From the NCBI GenBank assembly GCA_963281255.1, contig OY725501.1, positions 1,961,674 through 2,025,673 of the forward strand: a stretch of 64,000 nucleotides of DNA, written 5' to 3'. The stretch is from Aphrocallistes beatrix (taxonomy: Eukaryota > Porifera > Hexactinellida > Sceptrulophora > Aphrocallistidae). Numbering within the stretch: the first letter of the stretch is position 1; each line of letters begins with the position of its first letter. The notes beneath the pieces are model-generated. The model did not search any database. It was not told where the DNA came from and saw only the letters and a list, made by a program, of their open reading frames with translations. Shown here one piece after another: positions 43,921-54,490 of this stretch. The position numbers were made by a program, and so were the translations under genes.

Positions 43921-45047
43921 CAAGCACGCTTCGCTTGTTTCCGCTGTGTCCGCCGGAGGCGCCCATTGGGCGCCTGTGGTCACCATTGATTAATTATAAG
44001 GGAGATAGCATCTCTAAATACGTCTGTTATAATGCTATCATCGATATCGCACGAAAAATCACCAAATTTGTCAATTTTTGATGCGTAATGATGACGTCAT
44101 AACAGGGTGATGAGTCATCATTTTTTGATGATATTTGTGCAATATCTGAGATATATTAATATACATAATCTATTAAAATTTCAGCTTTCTATCTCCTATA
44201 ATGGCTGAGTTATGCTCGAATAACTGTATTGCTTAACTTTTAAAATGTGACAATGACGTCATAATTCCATGACAGATATATATATATATATATATATATA
44301 TGTTAGAACAAATTTGCGAAATCAACAATTATGCATAATTGTCGACAATTATGCATAATTGTTCATCTAATGTAACAATTATGCATAATTGTTGTGAAAT
44401 GAACAGTTTTACATAATTGTTAAAAATGGAAGCAACAATTATGCATAATTATTAATGGTGCCACTGAGTTCCAAAGAAAAACCAATTTATTGAACAAAGA
44501 AATAATTGGTAGTACAGTCCACTCCCCGAAAACCGGGGCACCTCGGGACCAGAGCTCAGCCTTCAGCCATTGTATAGTATATACGTATATGTACACATTA
44601 CACACTACACAGTCAGTCTGTCACATAGATAACTATAATTTCACTATAACACAACAAGCATAACCGTATGGAGCCAAGTAAGGCTCAGTCTAACACACGA
44701 AATTCCAAAATTTCTCCTCCGACGGTCAGTCAAACTTATTATGACACTTGGAGCTACGCTGTAGGTCTTTACTAACATTAAGGTAGCTACAGATAGCTGA
44801 CTGGCAGAATGCGCGAGTCAGGATGACAATTATGCATAATTGTTGCTTACATTTAAAACAATTATGTAAAAATGTTCATTTCACAACAATTATGCATAAT
44901 TGTTACATTAGATGAACAATTATGCATAATTGTCGTAAAATGAACAATTATGCATAATTGTTGTAAAATGAACAATTATGCATAATTGTTGATTTCGCAA
45001 ATTTGTTCTAACATATATACACATTAATCGAGTTTTAATAGTAAGGA
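43921..45047 (-). mobile_element. Helitron-like element carrying a palindrome-array insertion
   Basis: The minus-strand 3' end CAAGCACGCTTCGC starts at 43921 and the 5' end TCCTTACTATTAAAACTCG is at 45047. The TA microsatellite near the 5' end is interrupted by the element 44301-45013. The block between the TGACGTCAT box and the microsatellite is deleted. Confidence 0.7.
44301..45013. mobile_element. Element with arms of ATTATGCATAAT palindromes
   Basis: 713 bp, ends TGTTAGAACAAATTTGCGAA and perfect inverse for about 40 bp, inserted in a TA tract. Each arm is built of ACAATTATGCATAATTGT, an 18-bp perfect palindrome: nine copies, of which eight are perfect, plus two damaged ones. The unique centre 44455-44820 holds CTCCCCGAAAACCGGGGCAC and no convincing gene. 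The class is unknown to me. Confidence 0.75.
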
Positions 45048-45425
45048 TTATAGTATAAGATAGCGATGAAATACATCTGCTGGAAAATATTAATACTTTT
45101 ATTCATTAAGTTTAGCAATATAATATTTCAATTATAAATAACCTCATTGAATCTGAAAACAGATTTCGAGTCACTCTTAAAAATAATTGTATTTTCTTTT
45201 GATAAAGACCAAATTAAACTTTACTTGTATATAAAAGATTGTACGACGTAGTGCACAAGTAATCGAATGAACAACAATTTCCAATTTATGCGATTTTGAA
45301 ATATTATCCCTAAATATACTCTATTTTAGCGTCTAATAATATGAATACACCCAATCTTCGTTATTTCTCAATATTCTAGGGTAGTAGCACTTTACTTGTT
45401 TGGCGTATATTTTCGATATTTTAGT
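45048..45425. other. AT-rich stretch, nothing recognised
   Basis: Between the Helitron end and the TTAA element I see no frame, terminus or shared repeat. Confidence 0.5.
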
Positions 45426-45429
45426 TTAA

Positions 45430-47368
45430 GGATACCGCCCTCGAAAAATCTTGCCTGGCGTAAAAAAAAACTGCAAAATGTTTTATTGCTAATTTCAATG
45501 TATTACTGATCGGTCTACCATCTGATAGCACTATTTGGACGGCATTTTTTTTTATTTTTTGCGAAATAACCCCCTAAAGTTTAGCGTTAATAAAAATTGA
45601 AAAATTATTAGAGGATTTTAACTCCTTTACCAATTAGTTTTTAACTTATTTGATATTTTTTTAACGATATGAACCTTAACATTGTATTAGCACCTTTGGA
45701 GATTATAAAACACAACGATTTAAAAGAATGGGCAAATAAAATCCAAACAAAATAGCTCTATAAGGGAGTTCATTTATAAAATCCTCAGGAAATCGCAAGT
45801 TTGATCTCTGATATCTAGCGATCACTGGGTCAGAAATAAAATTCTGATCGTTTCAAAAAAAAGTTTGTTCGGATCCGACCATTTGTTCTTGAGATATCGC
45901 ATATTATAGGTAAAGTTCGGCCATAATATCCCTCAAGGTCCCGAAAGAGGCTGATGTCATATCTTAAAAACTATTGTAGATATATAATATATTATATCCT
46001 TAAATAAAAGGATATATGTGAAAATATATAGGTTCCTCGAACATTCCTTTGTCAAAAAATAAATAATTCTCGATTTATCATTGATTTAATTGTAATACAA
46101 ATTCTATGGAGAACTTTGAATCTATTAGAAAATGGCGAATCTAATCATTAAATATGTGTCCAAATTTAGCTATTATGCTAAATAGTGAATACAATTGCCG
46201 TTAATAATATGTACAGAAAAATTGGAGAACTTTTGATAATTATTTTGAAAGTTCTGGCCTTGGACCTCGCAGATTCGGTCAAAAACCCCCATTTAGGGTC
46301 CAAAAAGAGATATCTCTATATCTTTGTAAATACAAGTCCAAATTCTTAGTTCTCACTTCCTAATATACTTTTTACGAGTGTACACATATAATTCTTTGAT
46401 AATAATTGCAATACATCCTATGGAATGTTAAGTTTTAGATTTTTGTCATATGATGACGTAGCATTTTTCGAAAATCCTAACTTCGAAACTAAAAGTCGTA
46501 GACTTTCGCTCTAACTTCCAAATATACTTTTTGGAAGCTTTTTATTCATTCTAAACTGATAGATTATACTTCGCAGTGCCAGGAATATGAAATATTATCT
46601 ACAATTATCTCAAAATATTCGGAGTTAGGGGCCTCAAGGAAATTTGTGGATTTTCAGGGTACTTTTGCTATTTTTGGTAAATATTTGGCTTAAATATACC
46701 TAAATCAGCAGTATGGATGCGAATAAATGTCTGTGGATGCTTATGTGCATTATTAATAACTCATTTTACATTCTTCTTAACACCTAAACTTAAAATCTCT
46801 ATATCTCGGGACTTTAAAATTTCAAAATTGACCGTCTTTACAGAATTATTTCTCAAATTTGGTTTGAGATAGAAGTTTGAAAAATTCAAGAGTTGTTTCA
46901 TATCATTAGGCGATGAACGTAGGACCACCATTTTTTGGATATATTCTAACTCGGTGATTTTATTCATGATTTCCCCAAAAAAACAGACATTTTTCGCCCT
47001 TTTTTGGCCCTTTTTTTTCGGACAACGATAAAATTTACAATATTTGTCATTTTAACTTTCTTCTGGTCCTATGAAGTTGCAAATATGGTAGACTATCTAT
47101 GATTCGATTTTGGAAGCGTTTGATCCCTTGGTAAGTCCTAAACAATTCATTGAGTGCCTAAATTTCTACCATTAAGATGTGCTAGCGGAAAATAATAAAA
47201 ACAGACTTTGAGACACTGTATCTCAAAATCTAGAAATGAGAATTAAAAACGGTTTGGAATGTGCAGTATTTCTTGATGGAGATACCTCACCACGCTTAAC
47301 ATCTCTTACAGCTCTACTTTCATCGTATGCTGTAATGCAAATCATATGTTTTTTCGAGGGCGGTATCC
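45430..47368. mobile_element. TTAA-target element, complete, 1939 bp
   Basis: Inverted ends GGATACCGCCCTCGAAAAA with TTAA at 45426-45429 and 47369-47372. TTAA is used by piggyBac and Kolobok superfamilies; the ends do not decide between them. No transposase frame. A 68-codon minus-strand frame at 46761-46967 reappears at 58410-58673 with mostly conservative changes, but I would not call it a gene. Confidence 0.75.
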
Positions 47369-47604
47369 TTAAATAAACTGATCGCGCAATTTCTTCAAAT
47401 CAGACCGCCATTTGAAGAATAATCGAAATTACCCTTGAGTCACTTTTAATCACGAAGAACTCATGAAAAGATCAAATGACATCATTATTTGTTTGGCTAA
47501 TGCCAGGTACTAATTCTTTATAGTCGCTCACTTTCAACGTAAAAGAGTGCTGATCAGTGAAATTGTACTATTGTAATGTCATAGTAGAAGTTGAATATAT
47601 ATTG

Positions 47605-47905
47605 CAGCGGATTGATTGAAGCAACTGCTAAGCACAGAGAGGTGACTTTTTAGATGTGGGAGTCTTCTGGATATGTTTCAACTATGTTCTGACCTCAGGC
47701 GAAAATGTCGACTCATCACGGAATTATGACGCCATTTTCACCTTTTTATAATTGGAAATTAGTATAATTAGTGTTTCGGCTATAACTCAGCCATTTTAGA
47801 TAGAAAGCTGAAATTTTAATAGACTGTGTATAGTACGTAATAATATTATTCACAAATGATACAACTACAATCAAAAATGATGACTCACTTTGCCATGACC
47901 TCGAA
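47605..47905 (+). mobile_element. Helitron-like 5' half, decayed
   Basis: GCAGCGGATTGATTGAAGCA, GTCGACTCATCACGGAATTA and GATGACTCACTTTG can be aligned with other copies. Both termini are lost. Confidence 0.5.
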
Positions 47906-47929
47906 AACATTTCAAATGTACGATAACTG

Positions 47930-48065
47930 TTGGATATCAATTTGACTCGACCACATGTTCCACAAGCCCTTAGCCAGCTGCATGGTAGACAATTGACTGA
48001 ACGCGGCCTGCCATTCCGGGGCCATGATGAGAAGTTTGGAACTCGTACAAATGGCAACTACACTA
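47930..48065 (+). pseudogene. hAT (TTF/ZMYM-type) transposase fragment
   Basis: A short plus-strand frame includes GLPFRGHDEKFGTRTNGNY, matching the 'LAFRGHDE....N.GNF' region of hAT transposases of the TTF/ZMYM group. It stands alone beside a Helitron half and a Tc1 MITE. It may be a captured or simply a leftover fragment; the larger relic at 51363 belongs to the same group but does not retain this segment. Confidence 0.55.
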
Positions 48066-48079
48066 CCCGGAAAAAAGGA

Positions 48080-48538
48080 TTGCACAATTCATTAACTTAC
48101 GTGCATTTAATACTAAAATGGGTCTATTCATGAAGATTAAAACTCCAAAACGGTAAGTGATAGAACTAATCGGGTTTCAAATTCGAAATCTTCGCATTCG
48201 AATTAGTTATTGTAGGATATTTCTAATCAATTACTAATTCCCAATTATTCCCAATTATCAATCACTGCCACTTTGTGCTACATATGTCCCTTTTTATCAC
48301 TATACATGATGGTGATGTACTAACCCTTGTGCCACAGGTTGATAATTTTACTCATTGGGTTAAGCCATTTATTAGAAATCTTCAACAATTACAAATTCGA
48401 ATGTGAAGATTTAGAATCTTAAATCAGACTCTTAATAGCTCTTAGAGTTTGAATACTTTTCCCTTAATTAAAAGATCAATTTAGTACTATTTGTATGGGG
48501 AAGAATATAGTGTACAAATACTTTTGTCCGGTTAGTGT
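48080..48538. mobile_element. Tc1-type MITE, left end lost
   Basis: GGGTCTATTCATGAAG and GTTATTGTAGGATATTTC near the left, AAATACTTTTGTCCGGTTAG-TG before TA at the right. Related to 2620-2784 and 41259-41734. The next 200 bp (48539-48737) shows nothing recognisable. Confidence 0.55.
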
Positions 48539-48737
48539 ATATGGATATCCTTGACCAATTAGCTATGTATGATCCATTTCTGGCCACACACATTGACAAA
48601 AATGGAAATCAAGGATGTGGAAAAATAAGTCCAGGTCGTGGAAAAATAATCTCAAATCTACAATTTGTGAGGAAATCATTGTTTGATGAGAAAGAGTTTG
48701 TTTGACAAATCCTTACAACTAAAACTTAATTAATGTA

Positions 48738-48797
48738 TACCCTTACTATTAAAACTCGATTAATGTGTATGTGTGTGTATATATATATATATATATA
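48738..48797 (+). repeat. Helitron 5' end and TA tract
   Basis: CCCTTACTATTAAAACTCG, with C for the first T of the family, followed by a (TG)/(TA) tract that ends at the tail of the minus-strand copy. Confidence 0.5.
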
Positions 48798-49789
48798 AGC
48801 GCGCATCGCTTTAAAAGCTGCGCGGCTGGCGGACACTTTGTGTCCGCCAGAGGCGCAGCTTGGGATCACACGCCGGAGCCTGGGGTCACATTGATTAATT
48901 ATAAGGGAGATAACATCTCTAAATACGTCTGTCCTACTGTTTTAATCGATATCGCAGCGAAAATCACAAAATTTATCAATTTTAAAAATTTAGATGAGTA
49001 ATGATTACGTCATAACAAAGTGATGAGGCATCATTTTTTTGATGGTAGTTACAAAATATCTGAGGTATATTAGTATACAGATTATATTAAAATTTCAGTC
49101 TTCTATCTCCTATAATGGCTGAGCTATGCTCGAATAACTGTATTGCTTAACTCAAGGGTGCTCAAACGGTGGCCCGCGGATACTTCGCTTGTTTTCATTA
49201 TACATATATATATACAGTAGATAGACGTGCTTCAATCGTCAGATAATAATTGTTTTTCCTAAACACCATATAGAAATAATGATAGATACTCTACAAATGC
49301 ATCAATGTTCCTACTAATAGTATGAATACAGTATTTGGTTAGTACATAGTATACCCCAATTCTAGGTTTAGTACTATTGTCCACTTGCTAGAAAACAAGC
49401 TGAGTTCAAAAGAGACATCAAATGATTCGAATCCATTCAAAAGATTATAATTTAAGTCAATATCCTGAATTTAAGTAGAATCCATTGTTAATGAAATATG
49501 AGGTCAAATATTATAGATTGAAAATTGATTAAACTAAAGCCAGAGGCAATCTATGATTTGTGGCCCGTAAGGCGGAGCTTAATTTTTAAAGTGGCCCGTA
49601 GATTTAAAAGTTTGAGCACCACTGGCTTAACTTCAAAAATGTTACAATGACGTCATAAATTAATGATGAGTCGACATTTTCGTCTGAGCTCAAACCTTAG
49701 TGGAGCCATAGCCAAAAGACTCCCGCATGCCAAACATAACCATTCTGTGCCTGGCAGTTTCTTAAATCAATTCGTTACATATACGTATA
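48798..49789 (-). mobile_element. Helitron-like element split by a hAT MITE
   Basis: Tail from 48798 (AAGCGCGCATCGC), TGATGAGGCATCA and GTCATAAC modules, then a 472-bp hAT MITE, then TTACAATGACGTCATAA, GTCGACATTTTCGTC and CAATTCGTTACATATACG. The 5' terminus is replaced by the Tc1 MITE. Confidence 0.65.
49153..49624. mobile_element. hAT MITE with exact 8-bp duplication
   Basis: Begins CAAGGGTGCTCAAAC and ends GTTTGAGCACCACTG. GCTTAACT stands at 49145-49152 and 49625-49632. Other Helitron copies have a single GCTTAACTTTTAAAA there, so the insertion is unambiguous. The ends also show GTGGCCCG repeats. Confidence 0.85.
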
Positions 49790-50036
49790 CTCTGCCTGGC
49801 CAAAAGTATTGGAAAACATTCTAATTTGCACCACCATGTGCCATAAGTGGTACAGGTGGCAGGGAAACGGGCCCATTGAAGGAAATCAACAAAAGTTTAG
49901 TGGAAGAGGTCGGAGGGACAGTTTCTATTGATATCACAATGTTTACACTTGTTTAATATTGTATTCAATGGGTTGTGCCAATTTGGAAAAAGTGGCACAC
50001 ATTAGAATGTGTTCCAATACTTTTGGTTAGGCAGTG
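49790..50036. mobile_element. Tc1-type MITE, 247 bp
   Basis: Inverted ends CTCTGCCTGGCCAAAAGTAT and CACTGCCTAACCAAAAGTAT, TA on each side. Internal GTGCCATAAGTGGTACAGG. No coding content. Confidence 0.78.
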
Positions 50037-50038
50037 TA

Positions 50039-50553
50039 TATATATATATATATATATCTATAACGAATTGATTGAAGAAACTGCCAGGCGCAGAAAGCTG
50101 ATTTTTGGCATGTGGGAGTCTTTTGGTTATGGCTCCAGTAAGTTCTGAGCTCAGAGCAAAATGTCGACTCATCATGGAATTATGACGTCATTGTCACATT
50201 TTTAAAAGTTAAGCAATACAGTTATTCGAGCATAACTCAGCAATTATAAGAGATAGAAGGCTAAAATTTGAATAGAATATGTATATTAACATATCTCACA
50301 CATGATGGAACTATCATCAAAGAATAACGACTCATCACTTTGTTATGACGTCATCATTACTCATCAAAATTTTAAAAATTTGATAAATTTAGTGATATTT
50401 CGCGCGATATCAATTATAACAGTAGGACAGACGTATTTAGGGATGTTATCTCCCTTATAATTAATCAATGGTGACCTCAGGCGCCCGAAGGGTAACTCCG
50501 GCGGACACAAAGTGTCCGCCAGCCGCGCAGCGATAGCAAGCGAAACGGGCGTG
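50039..50553 (+). mobile_element. Helitron-like element, 5' terminus lost
   Basis: From the TA tract and CTATAACGAATTGATTGAAG through both module positions to the tail, which ends GAAACGGGCGTG before T. The terminal stem is mutated compared with the family. Confidence 0.68.
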
Positions 50554-50565
50554 TATATATATAGA

Positions 50566-50600
<35 letters not shown>

Positions 50601-50621
50601 TTAATCGAGTTTTAATAGTAA

Positions 50622-50624
<3 letters not shown>
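50554..50624 (-). repeat. TA/CA microsatellite and Helitron 5' end
   Basis: (TA)n(CA)n tract and the minus-strand terminus TCCTTACTATTAAAACTCG at 50624, followed by T of the next TA tract. Confidence 0.6.
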
Positions 50625-50659
<35 letters not shown>

Positions 50660-51150
50660 GTAACGAATTGATTGAAGAAATTGTCAGGGCCAGAAAGCTG
50701 ATTTTTGGCATGTGGGAGTCTTTTGGCTATGGCTCCAGGAAGTTCTGAGCTCAGAAGAAAATGTCGACTCATCATGGAATTATGACGTCATTGTCACCCT
50801 TTTTGTAATTAGAAATTTCAGTTTTTCGACTATAACTCAGCCACTTTAGGTGATAGAAAGCTGAGATTTAATAGAATGTGTATATAAATATTCCTCACAT
50901 GTGATATAACTATCACCAAAAAATGATCACTCATCACTTTGTTATAACATCATCATTACACATCAAAATTTTAAAAATTGAGGAATTTGGTGATTTTTCG
51001 TGCGATATCGATTATAACAGTAGGACAGACGTATTTAGAGATGTTATCTCCAATTTAATTAATCAATGGTGACCACAGGTACCTAATGGCGCTTCTGATG
51101 GAAACAAACTGTCCGCTAGCCGCACAGCGAAAGCAAACGAAGCGCGCTTG
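50625..51150 (+). mobile_element. Helitron-like element, 5' terminus lost
   Basis: TA tract, CTGTAACGAATTGATTGAAG, GTCGACTCATCA-TGGAAT-TATGACGTCAT, a second, mutated module and a tail ending AAGCGCGCTTG at 51150. 51151-51362 is unrecognised. Confidence 0.68.
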
Positions 51151-51362
51151 TTCATTGAAAAATGATGAATCATAATGAATTATTCAAAATCTCAAACATT
51201 AGTGCAGATTATATTTCCAAAAGTGGTTAAAAGGTTGCTCATGTTATATACCTCTAACATTGCTCAGTCCCTAAGCGAAATATCAAATATTTTTTTCATT
51301 ATATTAGTTTCAAATTTCGAGTAATTCATTGATAACCCATGAATTAGTCAACACAGGTAAAG

Positions 51363-53490
51363 AGGGTGCTGTCAATTATTGTTGGTGAACTACTTCCATT
51401 GAAGCAGTATTGTATTTATAATTATTCAACGTCTGACATTTCCCATGTCGACCAACTGGCCATGGATTTCCGTTATGGCATGGAAGATGGAGCTGTTGAG
51501 AGATTTTAGACATTCATGGACATAGAAAGTCATACAGAAAAAGGAATGGCTACTATACTGCTAGGCTTTCTTGAAGAAACTGGAATAGCTATTATGAATT
51601 GTCGTGGTCAATCATACTATAATGCTTCAAATATGTCGGGTCCTTATAACAGTGTACAAGTAAATAGCCAATCACTAAATCCACTCGCAATGTACATACC
51701 TTACTTTGCTCATTCATTAAATTCGGTTGGAAAAATGATGTGATTGCTGTCTAGTTGCTGTAAATATTTTTGTTTTGTTGAAAAGATATACAGGCAGCCC
51801 TCGCCGTTCGCGGGTTTGCCATTCGCAGTTTCGACTATTCGCGGAAATTTTTTGAGTCTTGTTTTGCTATTCGCGACTCGTTCCCTCGACTATTCGCGGT
51901 TTTCGCTACTCTCTTCAGTAGTTTCGTGGGCTACCATAAGTCCATAACCTTATACGTATCTCCATATTATCCTGGCAATAGCATTTACTGTTTCTATTGC
52001 TCTATACTAATACTAGACTCTATTGTTTCTACGTATACTTATAATTTTCTACTAAATAATTACATCATGCATAAAAGGAAGTTGGTTGGTGATTGAAAGG
52101 ATAGACATTACTATTTAGGTATGGTACTTAGGTTTGCTACTAGGGGATCTATATCTTTTATCTATCACTTCATTTATTTTTACCATTTCACTTGTGCCAG
52201 TGTTTGTATCAGTATTACAGCTTAACCATTGAATCAATACGTATTTAGCAAACTGTATCTAGCGTCGTTTTTTTAATCTAGGAACGTAACCCCACGATTC
52301 TCATTGAACTAACGTCTTGCCGTTCGCGATTTTGCCATTCGCGGCAATTCTCAGGAACGTAACCCCCGCGAACGGCGAGGATACCTGTACATATTTTTCG
52401 GTGTATCTACTCATCGTTGGGCTATTCTTGTTAATACAATCGATACAATGATACCATTGCCTAAATGACTTTCAGCTAAACGTTCGTCATGTCATGCCGA
52501 TGCAATAAAACCTAGCATTTGCTCCACTTTTAAGCAAATTAAAAGTGACTAAAAAGAGAAGCAAGTGACTAGACACGAGAGGAGTGAATTTTACTTGCTG
52601 GTGTTCCGGATCCTTACTGAGTTGTGGCATTCCACTCTCCTGAGAATCCATATAACCAGCCTGGAACTTCAAAATTCCTCAATGGACTTAAATATAACCG
52701 TCGTTTTTTTGAATGAGTTACAGGTGTTCGTCAAACATCACGTTGTGATTTTATATATTTGAGGAAATGGAAAAACAGCTGATAGGAACTGATACATACA
52801 AGGAAGACATCACAAGAAAACAGCTAAGAAAACGATCGTCTGATGAGAGTTTCATAGAAAAAACAGTGAAATCTGGAAGAGAGAAATTTCAACTGATTTT
52901 TAACAGTTACATTAGATCTACTAGCTAGTGGTTTGGCACATCGTACAGCAGCCTATGCAGCTGTAGGCACTAAATTTGGTTTTCTCTCCAAATAACAATT
53001 GAACCAGTAGATTTGAAAAGTCATTGTGGTCGGTTAGGAGAGTATTATCCTGGAGATATTGAGACGATCTTAGGAGATGAAACGATTCAGTACGCATCAT
53101 ATACAGGTACTGAGATGGAAATTTTCGCATAAAAACTGAAAATAATTACACATACTATCGTTTTGAATTGATCAAGTATCGAATGTTATATCAACATGGT
53201 TTAAAAGCTTTTGTGAATGTTAAGACCGTCCAATTTATCCATTTAAATTGAATATCTAATAGTTTTGCTATCACTGGGAAAAGCTGATCCAGAGTTTAGT
53301 ATTGAAATACATGAACTGTGAGCACCAGATAAAAGGTTTAAAATACATTATGGAATATCATAACATTAGAGAACCCTACAATTATTGAGCAAGCGATAGA
53401 AATGTAGCCGTTCTTAACCAGGAGAACATAGCATAGTATCTAAGATTTTCAAATGCGATTAATGCCAAGGCATTCACAGTCCACGTTCAG
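51363..53490 (+). pseudogene. hAT transposase relic (TTF/ZMYM type), split by a MITE
   Basis: Consecutive pieces of one hAT transposase on the plus strand. 51363-51500 includes DISHVDQLAMDFRYG. 51516-51743 has EETGIAIMNCRGQSYYNASN and AMYIPYFAHSLNSVG. After the MITE (51791-52387) FFGVSTHRWAIL follows, then ELWHSTLLRIHITSLELQ near 52620, KEDITRKQLRKRSSDES near 52820, and AVLNQENIA with YLRFSNAINAK near 53410-53460 at the end of the dimerisation domain. Many stops and shifts. These proteins catalyse cut-and-paste transposition with 8-bp duplications. No termini identified. Confidence 0.7.
51791..52387. mobile_element. pogo-like MITE inside the hAT relic
   Basis: 597 bp, ends CAGGCAGCCCTCGCCGTTCG and inverse of CAGGTATCCTCGCCGTTCGC, TA on both sides. 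Joining the flanks restores the hAT frame KIYIFFGVSTHRW. Internal repeats of GCCATTCGCG. Confidence 0.8.
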
Positions 53491-53758
53491 TCCACGTTCA
53501 AAGTCATGATAGATTAAATATCGAAGCTCGAGTTTAGTAAACACTGCCTCTTGAGTACTGACGTGAAATGTACAAGCATCGAACAAAATATGATAGCCAC
53601 TAGAAAATTTAATTCGAAAAAATGTATTGCAGAAGACTTTTCTATGAGAAGATGAATAGGATATCTTGTATATTTGTTTTGGTGGATTTGATAGCGTTAA
53701 AAGTTTACGAACAATGGCTACATTGGATCTTTTCGAGAACACGAGATATGGCCTAAGA
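53491..53758. other. Spacer, nothing recognised
   Basis: Only short frames, none resembling the neighbouring hAT families. Confidence 0.4.
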
Positions 53759-54216
53759 CAAGGGTGCTCAAACGGTGGCCCGCGAGACCATTTGCTGTGG
53801 CCCGGGGATAATTCGCTTGTTTTCATTATTCATATATATACAGTAGATTGACGTGCTTCAATCGTCAGATAATAATTGTTTTTTCTAAACACCATATAGA
53901 AATAATGATAGATACTCAACAAATGCATCAATGTTCCTACTAATAGTATGAATACAGTATTTGGTTAGTACATAGTATACCCCAAATCTAGGTTTAGTAC
54001 TATTGTCCACTTGCTAGAAAACAAGCTGAGTTCAAAAGAGACATCAAATGATTCGAATCCATTCAAAAGATTATAATTTAAGTCAATAACTCGAATTTAC
54101 AAGTAGAATTCATTGTTAATGCAATATGAGTACAAATAGTATAGCTTGAAAATTGATTAAACTAAAGCCAGAGGCGATATATGATTTGTGGCCCGTAAGG
54201 CGGAGCCTAATTTTTA
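53759..54216. mobile_element. hAT MITE, second copy, right end lost
   Basis: Starts CAAGGGTGCTCAAACGGTGG and follows the copy at 49153 closely, with an extra AGACCATTTGCTGTGGCCCG near the left. It breaks off after GGCGGAGCCTAATTTTTAAAG. 54217-54482 is unrecognised. Confidence 0.75.
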
Positions 54217-54490
54217 AAGAAATCTATTCGTGAATTTATTATTTCAGCTCATGATGACAAGTTGATAAACATCCGTTAAGTTTGGTAGTAGTTCTGTCAG
54301 TACCATACATGAAGAGGAAAACATCAGAGCAACACGTTAACACGACAATCAAAATAAATTCACAAGAGGTTGCTAATATATTTTACGAATTTTAAGCTCG
54401 GTCTTCCATTTCATTCATCATAGTTATTTCGTGGCCTTTAGAGTAGGCTATGCTCTAGTCTATTTTAGAATGATATTATAATATATAGAT

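Noticed and set aside
44455..44605. 61-codon minus-strand frame inside the palindrome-array element
   Set aside because: Short, partly in a TATA-rich stretch, and no resemblance to a transposase.
46761..46967. Small conserved gene in the TTAA element
   Set aside because: Conservation may simply reflect recent duplication of the whole element; the oldest copy at 7239 does not keep the frame.
48765..49001. Possible secreted peptide frame beginning with repeated Tyr-Ile
   Set aside because: The apparent hydrophobic start is translation of a TA microsatellite next to a Helitron tail.
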